A DNA stretch of 34,234 nt from an uncultured bacterium (GCA_902761035.1 CACWIW010000072.1:1-34234), one strand, 5' to 3'; counted from the first letter of the stretch, positions 14,520 through 24,189 are shown. Translations and numbers: made by a program. Notes: generated by a model not told the origin, from the sequence alone.

Positions 14520-16823
14520 CTATTTGATAACGACATTCTCGCTGTAGTCGATTACGAAAGGCTCTTTGCCGCGCGCGGGGAAGGCGTCGTTGTATATCAC
14601 CTCGTTGCTGCGCCAGACGAGGTTCGACACGGAGCAAGCGCGCAGAAGCGGAATCCTGGGCGTCTCGAAACGGTTGCGCTCGATGACGATGTTGCGGTGG
14701 TAGCGCTCCTTCTGTGACTTGATGTCCTTGAGGTTTGGCCTGATCTGGATGATGCCCTCGCCGTGCAGGAACGCGCAGTTGCGGAAGACGTTGTTCCGGA
14801 TCGTCACGTCACGGCACGCGCCGCTTTCGTACCATCCGCTCGCGTCGCCCTCGAGCTGGATTACCTGCGACGACCCCCGGTCGAAAATGTTCCCCTCGAT
14901 GACCGTCTTACCCGGCGTCGTGAGCAGCACCGCCCGCGCGCAGATCATGCGCGCGATGTTGTTGCGAAAGACGACGGCGGGCTGCCAGTCGGCGTTCTCC
15001 ACCGCGTCGCCGCGCCCATAACACGGCGGGACCGGATCCGCCAGGCGAATCGTGACATGCCGAGGATCGGTGATCCTCGCTTCCTTCACGACGATCTCCA
15101 CGCCGTTCTCCAGCGTCGCCGCCTTGATGAAGCGCAGACGCTCCCCTGGCAGAAACACCTCAAAACCCGTCGACTGCTTGTGCATGTAGCGGCAGACGAG
15201 CGTATCAGGCTTCGGCACACTCTCAATCATGAGACTCGTGGAATGGATATTGATGGCGTCATCAACCGTCGCCTCGAATAAGCAGTTCTCCACGAGGATG
15301 CTTCCCTTGCAGTTCGAGAAGTGCGTGGCGTCCGCCTGGAGCGCGGTCGCATAGCCAGCCCCCTTGCGGGCGAACGCGCCGGCCGTGCGGTCGGACGCCT
15401 TGCCGCTGCCGCGGATCGTCACGTTCTCGCATCGCTGCGCGACGAGCCCCATGCCGTCGCCTCCGTGCCAGGTGCAGTCCTCCATGAGCGTGTCGTGCGC
15501 GCGACAGAGCGAAATGCCCGGACTCGGTCGGTAGGGGCTGCGTATGAGCGCAATGTCGCCCAGTCGCAGCGGACGCGTCATTCGCCACTTCCTCCTGCCC
15601 ATCTCGACGCGGATCGTTCCGTCACCGAGATCCGCCGCACTCCCCATGCCATTGATTCCCATGACGGGATCCAGTATGTCCCCGGCAAACGCCTCAATGA
15701 GTGGAACGTGGTTCCTCCATCCTTCGCCGACGGCGATCAATCGTCCCTTCTCGACGGCCAGGGGAAAGCGCACCGGATCCTGCTTCAGGACAGCGCCCTT
15801 CCCGTCGAATGACACCACCTTCGCCTCCGAGAACGGCGGACGCGCCCACTCGAACGCGATTCCTTTCAGCGTCACGCGCCGTGTGTCCATGAGCGTCATT
15901 CCGATTCCGTTCCCATGGAACACGAACACTGCACCGTCGCCGCGCATCGTCATGTCCGAAACGTTCAGGATCGGCAGGAACACGCTGTGCGGCTGCGGGT
16001 TGTCGTGGTTCGAGATGTAGTAGTACAGCTTCGTCGGCGAACGGAAGTGGTATTCGCCCTTCGCAAAACGCAGCGTCGTGCCGCTCTCCACCGCCGCCAG
16101 AACCTCCGCCGTGCGGTCTTCGTCGCCGCGCGGCTCAAACGCAAGGTTAGTCGCCCCGCGACCACCATCACGCACGAAACACACGTTGTCAATCACCACG
16201 CACTTGTCGCACGCCTCTGGCTCAGTATCAACCGGCTGTGGCAGGAAAAACTGGAGCGAATAGACGCCCGCTTCAACGATGTCCACCACCTCGCTGTATC
16301 GCGCGTAGGTCGCCTTCGTGACAGGCGAGAACGCGCCCGCGTAGACGGATTTGCCCGTGGCACCGGCGCCGTGGAGGACGCGCACGCGGCAGGACGCGCG
16401 AACCCAGTACTTGTCGTCGCGATGTCCCCTTCCCGCATAGTCGAACGACAGACGGTACTTTCCCGGCTCATCCACCTTGAAGGACTGCAAGGCATACGAA
16501 TCGGTGGAGTCGAGCCAGACCTTGTCGCGATTGTTGAAACTCTGGACGACAAGCGCCTTTCCGCCCAACGCGCCGTCCACCCACGAATTGCCGCCCGCCG
16601 CGAGAACAGACACCGTTCCCTGGCGTCCCGCCTTCCCCTTCGTGGCGTTTCGCGTCCATGGCAAAAACTCGCCCGATTCAAACGTACCATTGACAATCAG
16701 GTTCGTCCTGGAGAGACACGACGACCTCTTCGGCTCCGACCTCGACGGCTCCGCCCGAACAGATGCAAACGCCAGCGCCACGCAGCACGCGGCCACCACC
16801 GTTTCGACAAACATGTTTTTCAT
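14520..16823 (-). CDS. Secreted GH110-like exo-alpha-1,3-galactosidase
   Basis: This 767-residue protein starts at ATG 16823, following AAGGAAAACAAAG. Residues 1-25 form a signal peptide (VVAACCVALAFASVRA). Residues 42-230 look like a galactose-binding-fold carbohydrate module (NLIVNGTFESGEFLPWTR ... CVVIDNVCFVRDGG). Residues 235-767 are a right-handed parallel beta-helix with the GH110 hallmarks TWHGGDGMGLVAQRC, LQADATHFSNCKG (about 490-502) and ENCLFEATVDDAINIHST (about 508-525). These acidic residues match the inverting catalytic aspartates of the family. GH110 enzymes remove terminal alpha-1,3-galactose, for example from blood group B or linear alpha-Gal structures. It is transcribed divergently from recQ with its own good promoter. 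A relic of a related gene lies at 27546-27615. Confidence 0.85.
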   Translation of the reverse strand: MKNMFVETVVAACCVALAFASVRAEPSRSEPKRSSCLSRTNLIVNGTFESGEFLPWTRNATKGKAGRQGTVSVLAAGGNSWVDGALGGKALVVQSFNNRDKVWLDSTDSYALQSFKVDEPGKYRLSFDYAGRGHRDDKYWVRASCRVRVLHGAGATGKSVYAGAFSPVTKATYARYSEVVDIVEAGVYSLQFFLPQPVDTEPEACDKCVVIDNVCFVRDGGRGATNLAFEPRGDEDRTAEVLAAVESGTTLRFAKGEYHFRSPTKLYYYISNHDNPQPHSVFLPILNVSDMTMRGDGAVFVFHGNGIGMTLMDTRRVTLKGIAFEWARPPFSEAKVVSFDGKGAVLKQDPVRFPLAVEKGRLIAVGEGWRNHVPLIEAFAGDILDPVMGINGMGSAADLGDGTIRVEMGRRKWRMTRPLRLGDIALIRSPYRPSPGISLCRAHDTLMEDCTWHGGDGMGLVAQRCENVTIRGSGKASDRTAGAFARKGAGYATALQADATHFSNCKGSILVENCLFEATVDDAINIHSTSLMIESVPKPDTLVCRYMHKQSTGFEVFLPGERLRFIKAATLENGVEIVVKEARITDPRHVTIRLADPVPPCYGRGDAVENADWQPAVVFRNNIARMICARAVLLTTPGKTVIEGNIFDRGSSQVIQLEGDASGWYESGACRDVTIRNNVFRNCAFLHGEGIIQIRPNLKDIKSQKERYHRNIVIERNRFETPRIPLLRACSVSNLVWRSNEVIYNDAFPARGKEPFVIDYSENVVIK

Positions 16824-16855
16824 CTTTGTTTTCCTTCCCTATTCCTGGTGCGGAT

Positions 16856-16884
16856 ATTCTAACAAATGCAACCCCTCATGGCAA
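16856..16884 (-). promoter_or_regulatory. Promoter of the GH110 gene
   Basis: The minus strand has TTGCCA (16884-16879), a 17-base spacer and TAGAAT (16861-16856), with TG just before the -10. The predicted start is about 25 bases upstream of the ATG. It is separated from the divergent recQ -10 box by about 55 bases. Confidence 0.6.
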
Positions 16885-16914
16885 CGAGACGTTCTTTTCG
16901 GAATGATAATGTGG

Positions 16915-16920
16915 TATAAT
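16915..16920 (+). promoter_or_regulatory. recQ promoter with almost no leader
   Basis: ATGTGGTATAATTACC gives a consensus TATAAT with extended TGG. The ATG of recQ is at 16934, so RNA starting about 7 bases after the -10 box would leave a leader of roughly 6-8 bases and no room for a Shine-Dalgarno. The -35 is weak. Confidence 0.6.
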
Positions 16921-16933
16921 TACCTGCACCGAC

Positions 16934-19081
16934 ATGACAGAGGAAATATCAGAACAGCAAATCACGGCGGCGCTGAAGCGCCACTTCGGCTATGACGTCT
17001 TCCGAGACGGGCAGTACCAGCCCATCGAAGAAGTCGTCAACGGCCGCGACGCCGTCGTCGTCATGCCGACCGGCTCCGGCAAGTCCCTCTGCTACCAGCT
17101 CGCCGCCCTTCTCCTCCCGGGCACGACGCTCGTCGTCTCGCCGCTCATCGCCTTGATGAAGGATCAGGTCTCCGCCCTCGAAAAACGCCACATCCCCGCC
17201 ACTTTCCTCAACTCGTCCGTCCCTCCCGACGAAATGAATTTCCGCCTCGCGGCGATGGCGAACGGCGACTACAAGCTCGTGTACATCGCCCCCGAACGGT
17301 TCAGGAACGCGGCCTTCCTCCAGACGGTCGCCCGCACGGACCTGGCCCTTCTCACAATCGACGAGGCGCACTGCATCAGCCAATGGGGACACGACTTTCG
17401 CCCCGACTACCTCAACATCCGGGACGCGCTCGACGGCTTCCCCGACATCCCCATCCTCGCCGTCACGGCCACCGCCACCCCCGATGTCCGCGCCGACATC
17501 ATCCGCCAGCTGCGCCTCGGCGAAGCCCCGCGCGAGAAACCCTACGTGCAGGTCCAGGGATTCAGCCGCGACAACCTCTACCTTTCCGTCCACGAGACGC
17601 GAAACCACGACGCGAAATACCGCCACGTCACGGATCTCATCCGCAAACACCGCACCGGCATCGTCTACGTCGCCACGCGCAAACACGCCGAGAGCGTGTT
17701 CGCCCGCCTTTCCGACGAAGGCCGCCGGCTCGGCGAATCGACGATTCTTCTCTACCACGGAGGCCTCTCCGACGCCGAGCGCACGCGCGTCTACAACGCC
17801 TTCGTGGACGCCAAGTACCCGGTTGTCGTCGCCACCAATGCGTTCGGCATGGGCGTTGACCGCGCCGACATCCGCTTCGTGGCCCATTGGGACATCCCCG
17901 GTTCGATCGAAGCCTACTACCAGGAGGTCGGACGCGCCGGACGCGACGGGCTCCCTTCTTTCTGCGAGCTGCTGTTCTCCTACGCGGATGTGCGCACACA
18001 GCGGTTTTTCATCGACGGCGCCAATCCGTCCTGGAACATCGCGAGCGGCGTGCTCGCGGCAGTCCGCCGATCCGCCAAGGGGAAGCCCGTCGCCATCGAC
18101 GCCGACTCGCTGGCTGACCAGCTCGGCACGAACGGCATCGCCATCGAGACCGCGCTCAACGTGCTTGCGCAGCATAAGGCCGTCACAATCCTCCCGCGAA
18201 CGCGATTCCGCGATCCGCCGCTCGTGTCGCCGAACGCAGACGCGGACGACAATGCCCTCCGCAAGGTGTTCGAGGCCCGCCGCGAGAAGGAACGGCGCGA
18301 CCGCCAGCGTCTCCAGGACATGATCAACTTCTGCGACACGCCCGGCTGTCGCCACAAGTACATCCTCTCCTATTTCGGCGAGCAGGCCCGCGCGGACGTC
18401 TGCGGCGGTTGCGACAGGTGCGGCCTGCGCACGGCACCCGAACCGCTCACGGACGCCCAGTGGATCATCGTCCAGAAGGTCCTCTCCTGTGTCGGGCGGA
18501 TGAAGGGAGAACATGCCGTCAGCCATGTCGTCAATGTTCTGACCGGCATCAAGAGCGCATACGTCGGGCAACACGGACTCGACGCCCTCTCGACTTGGGA
18601 CATTCTCCACGGATTCAAGCCCGACCTCCTGATCATATTGATTGAGACGCTGATCCGTTCAGGCTGCATCCGTCCTGTCGCCGACGGTGACGACCGCGTG
18701 GCGCTCACGGCCAAGGGACTTCGCGTCGCACGACGCGAGGAACCAGACTTCACGATCCGCTGGCCGACGGAGACCGTCCAGGCGCGTCCAGCTCGCAATT
18801 CGAGCAGAACGCCCGCTCCACGTCTCTACGACGAGTTCGGCGGCCACCTGTCCCCGGAGGCGCGCATCCGTGCCAACGCACTCCGGCGCTGGCGCAAAGA
18901 AGAGGCTGACGACCTGGGCATCGCCGCGTTCCGAATCATGAGCAACAAGACGCTCTTCCGCATCGCCGAGGAGAACCCGCGAACCCTCTCCCACCTCAGC
19001 CACATCGTCTACAACCAGACGCTCAACACCTACGGAGAGGACATCCTAGACGTCCTCTCCTCGTTGTCCGACAGGAAATAG
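16934..19081 (+). CDS. recQ: ATP-dependent DNA helicase RecQ
   Basis: This 715-residue superfamily 2 helicase has a full domain set. The aromatic/Q-motif region YDVFRDGQYQPIEEV lies at 20-34, Walker A MPTGSGKSLCYQ at 44-55 and DEAH in TIDEAHCISQWGHDFRPDYL at about 141-160. Motif III is VTATATP and motif VI is YYQEVGRAGRDG. A zinc-binding RQC segment with four cysteines (NFCDTPGC...VCGGCDRCG, about 465-497) follows, then a winged helix. A C-terminal HRDC domain (LRRWRKEEADDLGIAAFRI...YGEDILDVL) completes it. It unwinds DNA 3' to 5' in recombination and repair. ATG 16934 has no ribosome binding site but lies directly after the promoter, suggesting leaderless translation. Confidence 0.95.
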   Translation: MTEEISEQQITAALKRHFGYDVFRDGQYQPIEEVVNGRDAVVVMPTGSGKSLCYQLAALLLPGTTLVVSPLIALMKDQVSALEKRHIPATFLNSSVPPDEMNFRLAAMANGDYKLVYIAPERFRNAAFLQTVARTDLALLTIDEAHCISQWGHDFRPDYLNIRDALDGFPDIPILAVTATATPDVRADIIRQLRLGEAPREKPYVQVQGFSRDNLYLSVHETRNHDAKYRHVTDLIRKHRTGIVYVATRKHAESVFARLSDEGRRLGESTILLYHGGLSDAERTRVYNAFVDAKYPVVVATNAFGMGVDRADIRFVAHWDIPGSIEAYYQEVGRAGRDGLPSFCELLFSYADVRTQRFFIDGANPSWNIASGVLAAVRRSAKGKPVAIDADSLADQLGTNGIAIETALNVLAQHKAVTILPRTRFRDPPLVSPNADADDNALRKVFEARREKERRDRQRLQDMINFCDTPGCRHKYILSYFGEQARADVCGGCDRCGLRTAPEPLTDAQWIIVQKVLSCVGRMKGEHAVSHVVNVLTGIKSAYVGQHGLDALSTWDILHGFKPDLLIILIETLIRSGCIRPVADGDDRVALTAKGLRVARREEPDFTIRWPTETVQARPARNSSRTPAPRLYDEFGGHLSPEARIRANALRRWRKEEADDLGIAAFRIMSNKTLFRIAEENPRTLSHLSHIVYNQTLNTYGEDILDVLSSLSDRK

Positions 19082-19108
19082 GGCTGGCGAGAAAGGGGAA
19101 GCAACACA

Positions 19109-20047
19109 TCAAAGCACGAGCGTTGCGACGGACGGAAAGTGGTCGCTTGGATAGAGCTTCGTGCCGGGGCGCGTGTCGGAGACCGTGCGGTAGTCCAGTA
19201 CCGTCGTGCCAGGCGAGACATAGATGTAGTCGATGCGCTTCATGTCGGACTTGTCGCCGGGAATGCTTCTCTGGTCGATCGGTTTCTTGAGCGCTTCCAC
19301 GATCGAAAGCTCCTTCTCGTACCAGTGCCAGAAGTTGAACGTCCGCCACGAACCCTGAGGCGGCGTCTTGGAAAGGTAGATGGCGTCGGTGAGCAGCTTC
19401 GACACGGACTTCGCCGGTTTCTCGTACTCCAGGCAATTGTGGTCGCCGACAAGCACGACAGGCGCGCCCCGACCAAAGTCCTTCATGCGCTCGATGATGA
19501 GCAGCATTCCCTTCTCGCGCGCCTCCTCGCTCTTGTGGTCCGTGTGGGTGTTGGCGAAGGAAAACGTCTTGCCGGTGGCCTTGTCCTTCAGGACGGCATA
19601 CGTGCAAATCCGCGGGAACGCCGCGTTCCACGACTTCGAACCCGGCACGTCCGGCGTCTTGGAGAGCCAGAACGTGCCGTTCGTCACGGCCTCGAAACGG
19701 TCGCGGCGAAACGCCACGGGCGACGCCTCGCCGTTCACGCGGTCCGCGTTCCGTCCCTCGCCGGTGAACGCATAGTCCGGGAACCGCCGCTCCAGCCATT
19801 TTCGCTGGTCCGGCAGCACCTCCTGGAATCCGACCACGTCGGGGTTCTCGCGCTCGACCGTGCGCGCAAAGTCGTCGCGCCGCGCCTTCCAGTTGTTGTC
19901 CGGGGATTTCTTGTCGCCCGCCGAATAGCGGACGTTGTACGTCATCACGCGCACCTGCGGCGCCTTCGCCGCCGGGCGCACTTCGGCCGCGCCCAAGGCG
20001 ACGCCGGACAGTACAGAGACTACAGCAGAACAAGCGATTCGATTCAT
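19109..20047 (-). CDS. Exported endonuclease/exonuclease/phosphatase (EEP) family protein
   Basis: This 312-residue protein starts at ATG 20047, eight bases or so after AAAGGAGG. A signal peptide ends near AALGAAEV-type residues (about 20). EEP-fold motifs follow: RVMTYNVRY, VVGFQEVLPDQ, FANTHTDHKSEEAR, VLVGDHNC (the usual GDFN with His for Phe), RIDYIYVSP and PSDHFPSVATL. The catalytic Asn, Glu, Asp and His are all present. Such proteins hydrolyse phosphodiester or phosphomonoester bonds (DNA, sphingomyelin, inositol phosphates). The exported form suggests nutrient phosphate release rather than repair. It lies 33 bases after the DUF234 ATPase gene on the same strand and may be co-transcribed. 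Confidence 0.85.
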   Translation of the reverse strand: MNRIACSAVVSVLSGVALGAAEVRPAAKAPQVRVMTYNVRYSAGDKKSPDNNWKARRDDFARTVERENPDVVGFQEVLPDQRKWLERRFPDYAFTGEGRNADRVNGEASPVAFRRDRFEAVTNGTFWLSKTPDVPGSKSWNAAFPRICTYAVLKDKATGKTFSFANTHTDHKSEEAREKGMLLIIERMKDFGRGAPVVLVGDHNCLEYEKPAKSVSKLLTDAIYLSKTPPQGSWRTFNFWHWYEKELSIVEALKKPIDQRSIPGDKSDMKRIDYIYVSPGTTVLDYRTVSDTRPGTKLYPSDHFPSVATLVL

Positions 20048-20080
20048 TTCGATACCTCCTTTTTCTGTGGGATTTACTGA

Positions 20081-21505
20081 TTAACGCAACAAGGTCCTTG
20101 CCTCGATGACGGAATCAAAATAGCCTTCCGCCTCCACCGAGGGGACGAGGTGCCCGTCGTACACAAGCGCCGTTCTGGCCGTGACGCCAGACGGAAGTCT
20201 CAATCGCCTGCGCTTCTGCTCAACCTCGTCAATGACTTCACTGCCGATTTCCCGCTGCCGTTTGACTTCCACAATGTACACAAAACGCTTCGCCTGCAGC
20301 AGAAGGTCGATCTGGCAGCACTCGCCCCTGCGTCCGACCTTGCGGTAAGGCGCCGCCGACGTGATGAGCGCACCTGAGAGATGCAGCTTCGGCAGAAGCT
20401 TGCGGAAATTGTTGACGATGAGATTCTCGAACTGGAGTCCCATGATGCCGCTCCAGCCGTCCAGGCGTTCAAGACCTCCGAAGTCGAACGCGCCGCCGTC
20501 TATCGCGCCCTTGGCCGGCTCGACGTACTTCAGGTAGAAGCGAGAATAATTGTCCTTGATCCGATAAGCCCTCTCCCGGATTTCCTCGCCGGTTTCAGGG
20601 TCGCACGACGCATCGCATGCGACGAAACCGGATTCCTCCAGGCGTTTCAGCGCATCCGAGAGACGACCGCCCTTTTCGATTCCGAGCGCGGACGCGATCT
20701 CCGAGACATTGCGCCTCCCGTTTACAAGCGTGCGCAGAACGTCGCATGTGAAACGCGGCTGGTTCGTGATGACATCGGTGAACATGTCATCAAAATCTTC
20801 CCGCAGCACACTCTTGGGGCTAAAGCAAAGCCTGCGGATGTTTTCCGCGGAGGAAAGCGACGGGCTCACCTCTTCCAGATAGCGAGGCACGCCGCCCGTG
20901 ACTGAGAGCACGTCAAAAATCTCCGTTGGCGACATCCGCTCGGCATGATTCCCCCAAAAACCGACGCAATCCGAAAGCGGCAGTTCATTGACGACGAGAT
21001 CCAAAGAGCGCCGTCCGACGAACTCGCCATTGTCGATTATGTTGTCCTTGATCCAGCTTGACACGCTGCCGCACAGAACCAAAATCAGCCTGTCGTTCGC
21101 CTTCCAATAATTATCCCATGCGATTTTTATGGTATCGGCGAAAGTCGGATCATAATAGCCTAGCCATGAAATCTCGTCGAGAAGTACCACCGTCTTTTCA
21201 GTGGGGCGAATTTCCCTCCCCAACCTGATGAACGCGCTCAGCCAATCCTCTGGCGGCGTCCGCTCACACCCCGTCTGAGCCGCAAGCTGCGAGGCGAATA
21301 TCCGAAGTTCGTCAATGTTGCCATATTCCTTGCGGGGCTTGAGCCCTTCGATCTTGATGAAACGTGCATGTGACAGCTCGGCAAAATGCTTGACCAACGT
21401 ACTTTTACCAATACGACGACGCCCACGACATGTGACGAGCGACGACACACGTTTGGTCCAAAGCAAGGACATCTCGTCAAGTAAATCCTGTCTGCCAAAA
21501 AACAT
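20081..21505 (-). CDS. AAA+ ATPase with C-terminal DUF234/PD-(D/E)xK domain
   Basis: The start is placed at ATG 21505 because AAGGAG lies six bases upstream. A longer frame from 21547 has no such site. The 474-residue protein has FFGRQDLLDEM at the N-terminus, Walker A GRRRIGKST (28-36), Walker B TVVLLDEISWL, a sensor stretch ILVLCGS, a winged-helix region (NVSEIASALGIEKGGRLSDALKRLEESGFV) and a nuclease-like C-terminus (CQIDLLLQAKRFVYIVEVKRQ, with D and E-x-K). This is the common archaeal/bacterial ATPase-DUF234 architecture, often strain-variable and of unknown substrate. The 3' end is followed closely by the EEP gene. Confidence 0.85.
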   Translation of the reverse strand: MFFGRQDLLDEMSLLWTKRVSSLVTCRGRRRIGKSTLVKHFAELSHARFIKIEGLKPRKEYGNIDELRIFASQLAAQTGCERTPPEDWLSAFIRLGREIRPTEKTVVLLDEISWLGYYDPTFADTIKIAWDNYWKANDRLILVLCGSVSSWIKDNIIDNGEFVGRRSLDLVVNELPLSDCVGFWGNHAERMSPTEIFDVLSVTGGVPRYLEEVSPSLSSAENIRRLCFSPKSVLREDFDDMFTDVITNQPRFTCDVLRTLVNGRRNVSEIASALGIEKGGRLSDALKRLEESGFVACDASCDPETGEEIRERAYRIKDNYSRFYLKYVEPAKGAIDGGAFDFGGLERLDGWSGIMGLQFENLIVNNFRKLLPKLHLSGALITSAAPYRKVGRRGECCQIDLLLQAKRFVYIVEVKRQREIGSEVIDEVEQKRRRLRLPSGVTARTALVYDGHLVPSVEAEGYFDSVIEARTLLR

Positions 21506-21572
21506 CAACTTCTCCTTATGTGGCGTAAAGCGAAGATATTGTAGCATTTTTTATCCTCTACGCCAACAACTT

Positions 21573-21664
21573 TTAGCACCTAAGTAAGAAATCTTGATTT
21601 AGGTGCTAATTTTTGAATCAGATTTTTTAGCACCTAAGTCCATATCAGGTCACTTAGGTGCTAA
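21573..21664. repeat. Two tandem hairpins built from TTAGCACCTAAGT
   Basis: The word occurs four times in alternating orientation: 21573-21585 (plus), 21598-21609 (minus, shortened), 21627-21639 (plus) and 21652-21664 (minus). Each pair forms a stem of 11 or 13 bp with a 12-bp loop. The last copy encodes the final LAPK and stop of the GH36 gene. The first hairpin is followed by TTTTT on the plus strand only. A terminator, a BIME-like repeat, or a double operator for the ATPase gene are possible. Confidence 0.75.
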
Positions 21665-24160
21665 CATTCTGCCGATGGACGCGCCGTCGATAACCGTGAA
21701 ACGCGCGTCGCACCAGTCGGCATGGTCGTAGTTGATGCCGTCGTATGCGTCACAGGCGTAGAGTTCCACGACCTTGGCGCCAGTGAGATCCGCATGAAGA
21801 CGATACGACGGCGTTCCGGCGTTCATGACCGGCGACTCGGCCACGCGTTTTCCGTCCGCATCCACGATGAACTTGACACTTCCCAAATCCTTGCCGGCCG
21901 CCGCATCCACGCCCACCGTCGCGTCGAACGCGAGTGCCTTTCCGCCACAATCAATCTCATAGCGCGAGACGGCGTGGGAACCCACACCGCGTTTGAAGGC
22001 CGTGCCGCCGGGTCGAAGCGCCTTACCGACGATCGAGCGGTTCTTCTGGGGCTTGCCCCATCCACAGCTCATGCCAGAAAGGTCCATTTCGTCAAGCCAG
22101 ACGGTGCGCGTCGCCTGTGCTACGCGCGCAGACGGCGTGGCGTCAGCAACACGCCGGACCTCGAACACGGCCGAGTCGAACTTGCCGGAAAGTTTGACAG
22201 GTATCCCCATCTCCATGAGTTCGCGTCCGGTGCGCGGAACAGCGGACAGTTCCGCATGAAGCGTCGCGCCCTTGTTGATCTCCGCCACGACGTACTTTGC
22301 ATCGGAATCCAGTCCGCGCAGACGCAACGTCTTTTCCGCCACGATATCTTTGTTGAGCCCAAGCGCGAACAGCGCTGCGCCGGACTTGTCTTCGCTCACG
22401 TACATGAGCGCGGCCATCTTTCCGCCGTACGGGGAGACAAGGCGGTAGAGGTCGCCGCACTGGACGATCAGACGAATGCGCTTGTAGTCGGCGACGGCCG
22501 CCTTGGCGAACGCGACATCGTTTGCGGAGAGATTCTTCGGATGCAGCGAGATTCCAAGGCGTCCGGTCATGGCCACGTCCAGTCCGTACTTGAGGTTCGC
22601 ACCGCCCTTCGTCACGTCGCAGGCCATTGCGCCGGCGGGATAGAACTGCGTGGACCCCCACTGGATGAAGATGCGGCGATACGGATCGGTGATGTCGCTC
22701 GTCCAGAACTCGTCCGCATAGCGCAGGAAGCCGAAGTCCATGTGTCCGCCGCCGGAGGCGCACGCCTGCGTCATGATGTGCGGACGCTTCGCCTGGAACT
22801 TCGCCAGAAGGTCGCAAAGACCGATGGTGTAGTCGTACCAGAGGTTCGCCTGGCGGTCGGGCTTGAGGTAGGTCGAGCCGGGATTGACGATGTTCTGGTT
22901 GCAGTCCCACTTGATGTAGGTAAGCGCGGGGATCGAGGAATAGACGGCGTCCAGCTGCGTGAAGATATTGTCGCGCACAGCCGGGTTTGTGAAGTCCAGC
23001 GTCGCCTGCGAGCCGCCGCGTCCGAGGAGGAGCGTGCGGTTCTGCTCGCGGAGAATCCAGTCGGGATGCGCTTCGGCGAGCCAGCTGGCGGTGTTGCACA
23101 TCTCGGGTTCCACCCAGAGGCCGAACTGGAAACCGCGCTTGGCGGCCTCGTCCGCGAGCCAGCCGAGTCCGTGCGGCAGCTTCTCCGCGTTCACCACCCA
23201 GTCACCGAGGCCGGTCTTGTCGCGGTTCTTGTCGTCGCGGGCGTACTTGCCCTTGCCGAACCAGCCGTCGTCGATGACGAGCATCTCTGCGCCCATGTCC
23301 TTCACGCCGTCCATCATGTCGATGAGCGTCTTCTCCGTGAAATTGAAGTACGCCCCGTACCAGGTGTTCAGCAGCACCGGACGCAGTATGTCGCCGTGCG
23401 GCATCAGGTGGCGGCGCGCCCAGCGGTGGTATTGGCGCGACACCTCGCCCTTGCCCTTCTCGGACCAGACGAGAATCGCCTTCGGCGTCGTGAAGGTCTT
23501 GCCCGGGTCGAGGACGTACGGACCGGTCTCCATGTCAACTCCGATGAACACCTCCGTCGTACCGCCGTTCCAGCTGCGCCGCACACGCTTTTCGGTCGTG
23601 CCGGTCCATTCCAGCGCAACGCCCAGCACCTTGCCCCGCTCCTCGTCCACGTTGTCACGGAAGCTCACCATCATCGCCGGGTTCGACTCCCAGGCGTCGC
23701 GCGTTCCGGCGAGCGAGCGATACTGCGCGATCTGCCCGTTCGCGACAGTCGCCTCCGAGAGGTTCGCCTCGCGTCCCCACACGCCGGTGAGCGTGAGCAC
23801 CTTCACCACGTCGGCCTTGCAGTCCACCCGCGCGGCGAAGCTGTCGGCCCTGAGGAGCCGGACCGGCCCCTGCTCGTCGTGGCGCAGCTCGTACCACGTC
23901 TCCACGGCGTCGCAGTCGTTCCACGTCTTGACGTACCGCGTCACGTACACGGGATAGAACTCGTCCTTGAGCTTCACGGTGAACAGGCGACCGCCATCGA
24001 CTGCGGACTCGGACCGCCCGGTTTCCGTCAGCCTGAGCGTCACGGCCCCGTCCGCATGGACGAGCTGAAGCCCCGCATGTTTGACGATTTCCCTCTGCCC
24101 GCTGGGGATGACCTGCCCGAAGGACAGCAACCCCGCCATCGCAATGTCAAAACCTGTCAT
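21650..24160 (-). CDS. GH36 alpha-galactosidase with C-terminal NPCBM
   Basis: This 836-residue protein starts at ATG 24160 after AAGGAGATAGAA. The N-terminal 250 residues form the beta-supersandwich domain of GH36. The (beta/alpha)8 barrel follows with EMLVIDDGWFGKGKYARDD, LPHGLGWLADEAAKRGFQFGLW, nucleophile Asp in TYIKWDCNQN (about 418), ACASGGGHMD and acid/base Asp in WTSDITDP (about 488). The last 140 residues, starting WLDEMDLSGMSCGWG, are an NPCBM carbohydrate-binding domain ending DGINYDHADWCDARF. A clear signal peptide is not seen (MTGFDIAMAGLLSFG is only weakly hydrophobic). The enzyme removes alpha-linked galactose, as in melibiose, raffinose or mucin alpha-Gal. Its last codons are inside the TTAGCACCTAAGT repeat. 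Confidence 0.92.
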   Translation of the reverse strand: MTGFDIAMAGLLSFGQVIPSGQREIVKHAGLQLVHADGAVTLRLTETGRSESAVDGGRLFTVKLKDEFYPVYVTRYVKTWNDCDAVETWYELRHDEQGPVRLLRADSFAARVDCKADVVKVLTLTGVWGREANLSEATVANGQIAQYRSLAGTRDAWESNPAMMVSFRDNVDEERGKVLGVALEWTGTTEKRVRRSWNGGTTEVFIGVDMETGPYVLDPGKTFTTPKAILVWSEKGKGEVSRQYHRWARRHLMPHGDILRPVLLNTWYGAYFNFTEKTLIDMMDGVKDMGAEMLVIDDGWFGKGKYARDDKNRDKTGLGDWVVNAEKLPHGLGWLADEAAKRGFQFGLWVEPEMCNTASWLAEAHPDWILREQNRTLLLGRGGSQATLDFTNPAVRDNIFTQLDAVYSSIPALTYIKWDCNQNIVNPGSTYLKPDRQANLWYDYTIGLCDLLAKFQAKRPHIMTQACASGGGHMDFGFLRYADEFWTSDITDPYRRIFIQWGSTQFYPAGAMACDVTKGGANLKYGLDVAMTGRLGISLHPKNLSANDVAFAKAAVADYKRIRLIVQCGDLYRLVSPYGGKMAALMYVSEDKSGAALFALGLNKDIVAEKTLRLRGLDSDAKYVVAEINKGATLHAELSAVPRTGRELMEMGIPVKLSGKFDSAVFEVRRVADATPSARVAQATRTVWLDEMDLSGMSCGWGKPQKNRSIVGKALRPGGTAFKRGVGSHAVSRYEIDCGGKALAFDATVGVDAAAGKDLGSVKFIVDADGKRVAESPVMNAGTPSYRLHADLTGAKVVELYACDAYDGINYDHADWCDARFTVIDGASIGRMLAPK

Positions 24161-24189
24161 TTCTATCTCCTTGTGTTTTCATCCTCACC

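Noticed and set aside
16949..18610. 553-residue minus-strand frame opposite recQ
   Set aside because: It mirrors recQ codons. recQ has all helicase motifs and a promoter.
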